Shown here in pieces: positions 7,316 through 11,942 of a stretch of 11,942 bases of DNA. The notes beneath the pieces were generated by a model. The model ran no database searches. It saw nothing but the letters and a program-made list of their open reading frames with translations, and was not told where the DNA came from. Made by a program: the position numbers and the translations under genes. The DNA is from Anaerolineae bacterium (lineage in GTDB: Bacteria; Chloroflexota; Anaerolineae; UBA1429): contig JAFGLK010000425.1 of NCBI GenBank assembly GCA_016928125.1, positions 1 through 11,942 on the forward strand. The letters run 5' to 3'. Within the stretch, counting starts at the first letter, position 1; every line of letters starts with the position of its first letter.

Positions 7316-8545
7316 ATGGTCAACGCTTTCCATGTCCTGAGCGCGCGCGGCTTTGTAGAACAGGTCTCCGATGCGGACGGCCTGGCGGCAGCAATGGAGC
7401 AGCCGATCACCTGCTACATCGGCTACGACCCCACAGCTACCAGCCTGCATGTGGGCAATCTGCTCACGATTATGGCGCTGGCGCACATGCAGCGCCTGGG
7501 GCACCGGCCGATTGTGATCGTCGGCGGCGGAACGGGCCTGATCGGCGACCCAAGCGGCAAGACTGAGATGCGCCAGTTGCTTGCCGAGGGGCAAATCGAC
7601 CGCAATCTAGAGGCGATCAAGGCCCAGATCGGTCGTTATGTCGATTTGAGTGAGGGCAAGGCCCTCGTCTTGAACAACGCAGAGTGGCTGGTGCCGCTCA
7701 ACTATATCGCGTTTCTGCGCGAGATCGGACGGCATTTCAGCGTCAACCGCATGCTCGCGGCGGAGACGTACCGCGCGCGCCTGGAGGAGGGGCTGAGCTT
7801 TATCGAGTTCAACTACCAGATCCTGCAGGCATACGATTTCCTGCATCTGTACAGGACCCATGACTGTGTGCTGCAGATGGGCGGTAATGACCAATGGGGC
7901 AACATCGTAGCGGGCATCGATCTGATCCGGCGGGTGACCGGAGGCGAAGCGTACGCCCTGACCTTTCCCCTGCTGACCACATCGTCTGGGGCCAAGATGG
8001 GCAAGACAGCCCAGGGCGCCGTGTGGCTCGATCCGGATTTGCTTTCTCCCTATGATTTCTATCAGTTCTGGATCAACACGGAAGATGCCGACGTGATCCG
8101 CTTTCTCAAGCTCTACACCTTCCTGCCGCTGGATCAGATCGAGGCTTTGGGCAGTCTCAAGGGCGCCGAGATCCGCCAGGCCAAGGAGGTTCTGGCCTAT
8201 GAGGCCACGCGGCTGAGCCACGGCGAACAGGAGGCCGAACTGGCCCGCGAGGCCTCCCGCCAGCTCTTCAGCGGCCAGGGCGCTGGCGATGCCGTGCCCA
8301 CCACAGAGATCGCCGAGGAGGAGCTGCGCCCTGGGCTGAGCGCGGTGGCCCTATTCGAGCGCGTGGGGCTGGTCAGTTCGCGCAGCGAGGGCCGACGCCT
8401 CGTCCAACAAGGCGGCGCCTATGTGAACGATGAGGCCGTTGGCGACGTGGAGCGCATGCTCACCCTCGACGATCTGGAGGATGGGGTGCTTTTGCTCCGC
8501 GCAGGCAAAAAGCGCTATCACCGAGTGACGGTCATCCAAAGCTGA
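7316..8545 (+). CDS. tyrS: Tyrosyl-tRNA synthetase
   Basis: Class I aminoacyl-tRNA synthetase that charges tRNA-Tyr with tyrosine in the cytoplasm. The 409-residue length is typical. YIGYDPTATSLHVGN (34-48) holds the HIGH-type motif as HVGN, VGGGTGLIGDPSGKTEM follows, QMGGNDQWGNI is the tyrosine-pocket region, and KMGKT (227-231) is the KMSKS-type loop in the form seen in many bacterial TyrRS. Residues about 342-405 (SRSEGRRLVQQGGAYVN) are the C-terminal S4 RNA-binding domain. The start is ATG 7316 (MVNAFHVLSARG), which matches family N termini and has GAGG (7306-7309) 6 nt upstream; a TTG at 7268 in the same frame lies inside the promoter -10 and is excluded. No T-box consensus is visible in the short leader. 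The next gene follows after 50 bp and may share the transcript. Confidence 0.97.
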   Translation: MVNAFHVLSARGFVEQVSDADGLAAAMEQPITCYIGYDPTATSLHVGNLLTIMALAHMQRLGHRPIVIVGGGTGLIGDPSGKTEMRQLLAEGQIDRNLEAIKAQIGRYVDLSEGKALVLNNAEWLVPLNYIAFLREIGRHFSVNRMLAAETYRARLEEGLSFIEFNYQILQAYDFLHLYRTHDCVLQMGGNDQWGNIVAGIDLIRRVTGGEAYALTFPLLTTSSGAKMGKTAQGAVWLDPDLLSPYDFYQFWINTEDADVIRFLKLYTFLPLDQIEALGSLKGAEIRQAKEVLAYEATRLSHGEQEAELAREASRQLFSGQGAGDAVPTTEIAEEELRPGLSAVALFERVGLVSSRSEGRRLVQQGGAYVNDEAVGDVERMLTLDDLEDGVLLLRAGKKRYHRVTVIQS

Positions 8546-8595
8546 TGAGCCACAGCGGGCTCCAGCGCCACAGGGCAAAGATGAGGTGAGGGCAA

Positions 8596-9279
8596 GTGGG
8601 CAAGGGCAGAAGGTTCTGGTGGACGGGTTTGGGTGTCGCGGCGGGCGTGGGCTGTACCTACCTACTGACCAGGGCTTATCGAGCAGCCAGGGAGACCTGT
8701 CCACCCTTTGAGCGGCAGATCTGCACCGATAGCCAACGACTCGTCAACGCCTTTGGCGCGTTCTGGCGTGACCCTGGCCTCGTGCGCTCGCTGTTTCTCG
8801 ATCTGCAGGTCGATCGGCAGCTGGCGCAGAAGCTGGTTCTGGCAGTGGCCGGCGCTGAAGGCTGGTCCTCGCCCGAGATGCTTGCCCGGCATGCGACATT
8901 GACCGACGGCCTGGATCGGGACGAGATCCGCTCCCTCTTGCGAGGCGAGTTGGCTCAGGCGACCGATATAGAGACTCCGGCCCTGGAGTATGCCCTGTGC
9001 CTATCCGAGGCGCAGAGCGCCCCTGATCCGGAACTGGAGCGCCTCCTTGCCGATACATATGGCGAGAGTCAGGCGGATGCCCTCATCGCCTTCGTGCGCC
9101 TGGCCGGGATGGCGGCCATGGTGGGCATCGCCCTGGACGCTTTCGTGAGTCGTCTCTTGGGCAAGCCGGCGGCTGGGTCAAGCGTGGTCGAGGAGGCCCG
9201 CACGTTGGCCCTCTTTGTGTTTGGCGTGATCCCCCTGACGCCAGCGCTGGTGTTGCGCGCCATCCTGGCTGACACGTGA
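8596..9279 (+). CDS. Membrane-anchored protein with an AhpD/carboxymuconolactone decarboxylase-like core
   Basis: A 227-residue protein starting at GTG with GAGGTG 7 nt upstream. Residues about 8-25 form one hydrophobic segment after a basic start (MGKGRRF), so it is probably an N-terminal membrane anchor. Residues about 48-188 resemble the all-helical AhpD-like fold by pattern: LAQKLVLAVAGAEGW, H99 in LARHATLTDGL, LDRDEIRSLLRG, ALEYALCLSEAQ and the helix IAFVRLAGMAAMVGIALDAF. The CxxC redox pair of AhpD enzymes is absent; only the histidine remains, so a peroxidase role is unlikely. A second hydrophobic stretch, ALFVFGVIPLTPALVLRAIL (205-224), ends the protein. There is no promoter in the 50-bp gap after tyrS, suggesting read-through from it. 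Family assignment is by eye and only moderate; no function is claimed. Confidence 0.7.
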   Translation: MGKGRRFWWTGLGVAAGVGCTYLLTRAYRAARETCPPFERQICTDSQRLVNAFGAFWRDPGLVRSLFLDLQVDRQLAQKLVLAVAGAEGWSSPEMLARHATLTDGLDRDEIRSLLRGELAQATDIETPALEYALCLSEAQSAPDPELERLLADTYGESQADALIAFVRLAGMAAMVGIALDAFVSRLLGKPAAGSSVVEEARTLALFVFGVIPLTPALVLRAILADT

Positions 9280-9411
9280 GGGCGCATCGCCCCGCGCAGC
9301 ATGGAGAGCCGCAGTCAAGCTGAGTCCATACTCGACTCAACCCAGCACAGACCTGCCTGCTCGCTACATGTCATGTCCCGGGTCTCTCCAGATCTCAGGT
9401 TACAGGCCCGA

Positions 9412-9425
9412 CGTGTCCCGACACG
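9412..9425. repeat. Dyad symmetry CGTGTC-CC-GACACG
   Basis: A perfect 6-bp inverted repeat around two C bases, centred about 190 bp upstream of the operon promoter. The short spacer favours a dimeric protein-binding site over an RNA hairpin; no regulator is identified. Confidence 0.4.
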
Positions 9426-9566
9426 GTCTGACCCCAACGGGCTTTGCGAGTGCACAGGTAGCTCCGCCGCGACTTCCGCTCGATCAAGCCGCGCCTCCTC
9501 TGCTACTGCCTGACAATTCCCCTTGATCTGCACACAAGCCGGGCTGGAACCTGCCCCTTCCCCGCC

Positions 9567-9584
9567 GCGATGTGAGTACATCGC
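9567..9584. repeat. Dyad symmetry GCGATGT-GAGT-ACATCGC
   Basis: A perfect 7-bp inverted repeat with a 4-nt loop, ending 24 bp before the -35 of the operon promoter. It could be a terminator-like stem for incoming transcription or a binding site; there is no T-tract. Confidence 0.45.
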
Positions 9585-9608
9585 ATCGTGGGCTGGGTTT
9601 CGCCATCC

Positions 9609-9637
9609 TTGACGCCGGAGCTTTTACATGCTATAAT
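9609..9637 (+). promoter_or_regulatory. Strong promoter of the metal-sensor/exporter operon
   Basis: TTGACG (9609-9614), a 17-nt spacer and a perfect TATAAT (9632-9637), with TG at 9629-9630 also giving an extended -10. This is the best promoter in the window; transcription would start near 9644. Such strength suits a gene pair held off by a repressor. Confidence 0.8.
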
Positions 9638-9648
9638 TGAGCAAGTTT

Positions 9649-9656
9649 TCATATGA
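9649..9656. promoter_or_regulatory. Candidate operator for the ArsR/SmtB repressor
   Basis: TCATATGA is an 8-bp perfect palindrome a few bases past the predicted transcription start and before the repressor's ribosome site (AGGGGG, 9660-9665). ArsR/SmtB repressors commonly bind AT-rich dyads overlapping or just past their promoters. The flanks are not symmetric, so the assignment is tentative. Confidence 0.4.
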
Positions 9657-9673
9657 TACAGGGGGATGGGGAG

Positions 9674-10030
9674 ATGGCTGTGCTAAAAGGCAGCGATGAG
9701 CATAGCGTGGGTTCGGAGCAGTTGGGCCGTATCAGAGAGCGGCTGGTCGACGAGGGGATCGCTGGCCATCTGGCGGAGTCGTTCAAGGCCTTGGCGGACC
9801 CCACTCGGGTGCGCATCATCTCGGCCCTCGTCAGTGACGAGCTGTGCGTCAGCGAATTGGCCGAGGCTCTGGAGATGTCCATTTCTGCCATCTCGCATCA
9901 GCTCAGTCTGCTCCGCAAAATGCGCATTGTGGCGGCCCGCCGGTCGGGCCGGCACATCTTTTACACGCTCGATGATGAACACATCGATCAGCTCTACCAC
10001 ATCGGCCTGGCGCATATCGCGCATACGTGA
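9674..10030 (+). CDS. ArsR/SmtB-family zinc-type metal-sensing repressor
   Basis: An 118-residue winged-helix repressor. ESFKALADPTRVRIISAL (35-52) is the family's opening helix pair, and ELAEALEMSISAISHQLSLL (61-80) is the DNA-binding helix-turn-helix. The C-terminal helix carries D101-x-H103, ten residues, then H114-x-x-H117: the complete DxHx10HxxH alpha-5 site that senses Zn(II)/Co(II) across the dimer in CzrA- and SmtB-like proteins. The arsenic/cadmium alpha-3 site is not intact; where ArsR and CadC have CVC, this protein has CVS, with a single C58. Zinc is therefore the likeliest inducer, by family knowledge. ATG 9674 is chosen because AGGGGG lies 8 nt upstream; the in-frame ATG at 9653 has no ribosome site and sits within the candidate operator. 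The exporter gene follows after 47 bp, forming an autoregulated operon. Confidence 0.92.
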   Translation: MAVLKGSDEHSVGSEQLGRIRERLVDEGIAGHLAESFKALADPTRVRIISALVSDELCVSELAEALEMSISAISHQLSLLRKMRIVAARRSGRHIFYTLDDEHIDQLYHIGLAHIAHT

Positions 10031-10065
10031 GGCAAGGGTCGGGACGCCTCGCCGGGCTGCCACTC

Positions 10066-10072
10066 AAAGGAG
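10066..10072 (+). promoter_or_regulatory. Ribosome binding site of the P1B ATPase gene
   Basis: AAAGGAG lies 5 nt before ATG 10078, the strongest translation signal in the operon and a clear start for the exporter. Confidence 0.8.
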
Positions 10073-10077
10073 TCGAG

Positions 10078-11942
10078 ATGGTAAGTCAAGATACTGTGCG
10101 GTTGAAGATCCATGGCCTGGACTGCCCCGAATGTGCAGCCAGCCTTGAGAAGGCCGTTCAGCAGTTGGATGGCGTCCAGACGGCCCAGCTGAGCTTCACC
10201 ACCTCGACGATCGAGGTGACACCGGACGATGGGGCTGAGATTCGTCCGCAGCTCGAGCGCCTGGTGGCGTCCATGGGCTATGAGCTCGAGCCCGGGCCAG
10301 ATCAGGTAGCTGAGGCGGCCGCCAGCGGCCAAGTCGGTTGGCGGCCTTGGCTGCAGCGCCACCGCCGCGAGATCAGCACCGGAGTGGGCGGGCTCCTTTT
10401 GCTGTGCGCCGCAATCCTGGGTCTCTTGGACGGCCCTCGGGCTCTCGTGAACGGGCTGTATGCGGCGTCCATCGTCTTGGGGGGCATCTACATCGCGCGG
10501 GCGGGTTGGATGGCGCTCAGGACGGCGCGCAGCCTGGACATGAATGCCCTGATGACCATCGCGGCCTTCGGAGCCATGATCGTGGGTGAGTTCGCCGAGG
10601 GGGCGGTGACCGTCTTTCTGTTCTCGATTGGCGAGCTGCTCGAGAGCTACACCACCGACCGGGCGCGCAGGGCGATCCGCGATTTGGTCGGTTTGGCGCC
10701 CAACGAGGCGACGCTCAAAGACAAACATGGCGAGCGGTCGGTGGCAGTATCCGAACTGCAGGTGGGTGACCTGATCATCATCCGCCCTGGCGAGCGCATT
10801 CCCATGGATGGGGAGATCGTCGAGGGCTTGTCGGCGGTCAACCAAGCCCCGATCACTGGCGAGTCAATCCCCCTATCCAAGGCGCCGGGCGACAGCGTGT
10901 TCGCCGGGACGATCAATGGCAATGGCTCTCTGCTCGTCAGAGTGACCCATCTCGCGCAGGACAACACCATCGCGCGGATCATGCACCTGGTCGAGGAAGC
11001 CCAATCCAAGCGGGCGCCCGCACAGCGCTTTGTGGACCGCTTTGCGCGGGTCTACACGCCGATTGTGATGGCGCTGGCCCTGGTGATCGCGTTCTTCCCG
11101 GCGCTCATCGGCCTTGGACCGCTGAGAGAGTGGGTCTACCGAGCGCTGGTCCTGTTGGTGATTGCCTGTCCTTGTGCCCTGGTGATCTCGGTGCCGATCA
11201 CCATCGTGAGCGCGCTGGCGAGGGCTGCCCGCTCGGGGGTGCTGGTGAAGGGTGGGCGCTTTCTTGAGGAACTCGAGCGCATTCGTGTGTTCGCGCTCGA
11301 CAAAACTGGCACGCTCACCGAAGGTCGACCCTATGTCACCCGCATGGCGTGCGATCGGCACGTGACGAACGGCGGGGCGTGCGTCAGCTGCGACGAACTG
11401 GTGCGCAAGGGCGCCGCCATTGAGCGGCGTTCGGAGCACGCCCTGGCGCAGGCTGTGGTGGACTATGCTCATCAGCTGGGCGTGGATGTGCAGCTGGGCG
11501 TCGTAGGCGATGTGGCCTCCACGCCCGGCATGGGCATCGAGGGCGCCGTGGACGGCCATCGCGTGGCCGTGGGAAGCCACGCCTTCAACCATCGCGACGG
11601 GCGCCACCCGGACCTGCTCTGTGAGGAGATCGAGGCCGCCGAGCGCGAGGGCTATACGGCCGTGGTGATCGAGGACGAGTGCTGCGACACCCGCGGTTAT
11701 CTGGCCATCACAGACGCTCTGCGCGAGGGGGCGGCGGAGGCCATTGCCGCGCTCAGGCAGGCCGGGGCGGCGGAGGTCGTCATGCTGACAGGCGACAACC
11801 GGCACCGGGCGCGCCAGATCGCTGACCGCGTGGGGATCGGCAGCGTCCGGGCGGAGTTGCTGCCTGAGGACAAGGCGCGTGCGATTGCTGAGCTGACCGA
11901 GGAGCACGGCCCGGTGGCGATGGTAGGCGACGGCGTCAACGA
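10078..11942 (+). CDS. zntA: Heavy-metal-exporting P1B-type ATPase (ZntA/CadA-like), 3' end outside window
   Basis: ATP-driven inner-membrane metal exporter; 621 complete codons are present and the frame runs off the edge inside GDGVN(D). Residues 5-72 are a heavy-metal-associated domain with GLDCPECA (C16, C19), the Asp-Cys-x-x-Cys form usual in Zn/Cd/Pb pumps. Membrane helices begin near 100, followed by EGAVTVFLFSIGELLE in the helix pair before the actuator domain. The actuator loop is TGES (260-263), the transport-site motif is C364-P-C366, the phosphorylated Asp is D408 in DKTGT, and TGDN is at 571-574. Two oddities occur in the nucleotide-binding domain: the usual SEHPLA reads SEHALA (452-457), replacing the HP-motif proline, and a Cys/His cluster (C425, H428, C435, C438) lies just after DKTGT. 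Pairing with a zinc-site repressor supports Zn(II) export. The last two membrane helices, which help set metal choice, are not in view. Confidence 0.93.
   Translation, partial: MVSQDTVRLKIHGLDCPECAASLEKAVQQLDGVQTAQLSFTTSTIEVTPDDGAEIRPQLERLVASMGYELEPGPDQVAEAAASGQVGWRPWLQRHRREISTGVGGLLLLCAAILGLLDGPRALVNGLYAASIVLGGIYIARAGWMALRTARSLDMNALMTIAAFGAMIVGEFAEGAVTVFLFSIGELLESYTTDRARRAIRDLVGLAPNEATLKDKHGERSVAVSELQVGDLIIIRPGERIPMDGEIVEGLSAVNQAPITGESIPLSKAPGDSVFAGTINGNGSLLVRVTHLAQDNTIARIMHLVEEAQSKRAPAQRFVDRFARVYTPIVMALALVIAFFPALIGLGPLREWVYRALVLLVIACPCALVISVPITIVSALARAARSGVLVKGGRFLEELERIRVFALDKTGTLTEGRPYVTRMACDRHVTNGGACVSCDELVRKGAAIERRSEHALAQAVVDYAHQLGVDVQLGVVGDVASTPGMGIEGAVDGHRVAVGSHAFNHRDGRHPDLLCEEIEAAEREGYTAVVIEDECCDTRGYLAITDALREGAAEAIAALRQAGAAEVVMLTGDNRHRARQIADRVGIGSVRAELLPEDKARAIAELTEEHGPVAMVGDGVN

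Larger units (their letters stand above)
9280..9673. other. Non-coding interval of about 390 bp before the metal-resistance operon
   Basis: No convincing gene on either strand: the short open frames have no ribosome site or protein-like composition. It contains a short hairpin just after the preceding stop (GGGCG-CAT-CGCCC, 9280-9292, no T-tract), two longer perfect dyads (9412-9425 and 9567-9584), and the operon promoter at 9609-9637. Base composition is less GC-rich near the promoter. Confidence 0.7.

Noticed and set aside
9280..9292. GGGCG-CAT-CGCCC as a Rho-independent terminator
   Set aside because: The stem is only 5 bp and no T-tract follows; left as a note within the non-coding interval.
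9301..9581. Two short open frames, one on each strand, in the gap before the metal operon
   Set aside because: No ribosome sites, no recognisable domains, and serine/arginine/alanine-biased composition typical of chance frames in GC-rich DNA.
10873..11907. Long minus-strand open frame opposite the P1B ATPase
   Set aside because: The plus strand carries every ATPase signature motif in frame; the antisense frame has no domain or start signal.
1..11942. CRISPR array, tRNA, rRNA or insertion sequence
   Set aside because: No spaced direct repeats, no tRNA cloverleaf or rRNA stretches, and no transposase-like protein were found by eye on either strand.

Overview
The window is GC-rich, densely coded bacterial DNA with eight protein genes. 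Two of them run off the ends. There is no rRNA, tRNA, CRISPR array or recognisable insertion sequence. The gene mix resembles Chloroflexota (Anaerolineae-like) genomes: a secreted malectin/jelly-roll protein, a THEP1-type NTPase, a sugar nucleotidyltransferase fused to a phosphohexomutase-like domain, an Eis-like acetyltransferase and a zinc-type P1B ATPase. That taxonomic call is inference from gene content only; no ribosomal marker is present.

Layout from left to right. (1) Minus strand, 1440 to 1 and beyond: a secreted protein with a malectin domain and a second beta-sandwich domain, starting at GTG. (2) Plus strand, 1612-2175: a THEP1-family NTPase, divergent from gene 1. (3) Minus strand, 4717-2222: an 831-residue fusion of a sugar-1-phosphate nucleotidyltransferase, a left-handed beta-helix and a phosphohexomutase-like domain whose signature loops are eroded. 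It converges on gene 2 across a 9-bp-stem hairpin. (4) Plus strand, 4978-6216: an Eis-like GNAT acetyltransferase, divergent from gene 3. (5) Minus strand, 7140-6229: an AEC-family permease, only 12 bp from gene 4's end. (6) Plus strand, 7316-8545: tyrS, with a near-consensus promoter and an 11-bp inverted repeat around it. (7) Plus strand, 8596-9279: a membrane-anchored protein resembling AhpD, probably co-transcribed with tyrS. (8) 9280-9673: about 390 bp of non-coding DNA ending in a strong promoter. (9) Plus strand, 9674-10030: an ArsR/SmtB repressor carrying a complete CzrA-type zinc site. (10) Plus strand, 10078 to the window end: a P1B metal-exporting ATPase of the ZntA/CadA type.

Functionally, the clearest unit is the last one. 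The repressor should sense Zn(II) (or Co(II)/Cd(II)), release its own promoter, and so turn on the efflux ATPase. The other genes are mostly single transcription units arranged back to back or tail to tail, five of them with recognisable sigma-70-like promoters. Those promoters also fix several translation starts that would otherwise be drawn too far upstream. I do not see a clearly new multi-gene system. The least ordinary items are the fusion protein with degenerate mutase loops, the inverted repeat around the tyrS promoter, the cysteine-free AhpD-like protein, and a Cys/His cluster inserted in the ATP-binding domain of the exporter.
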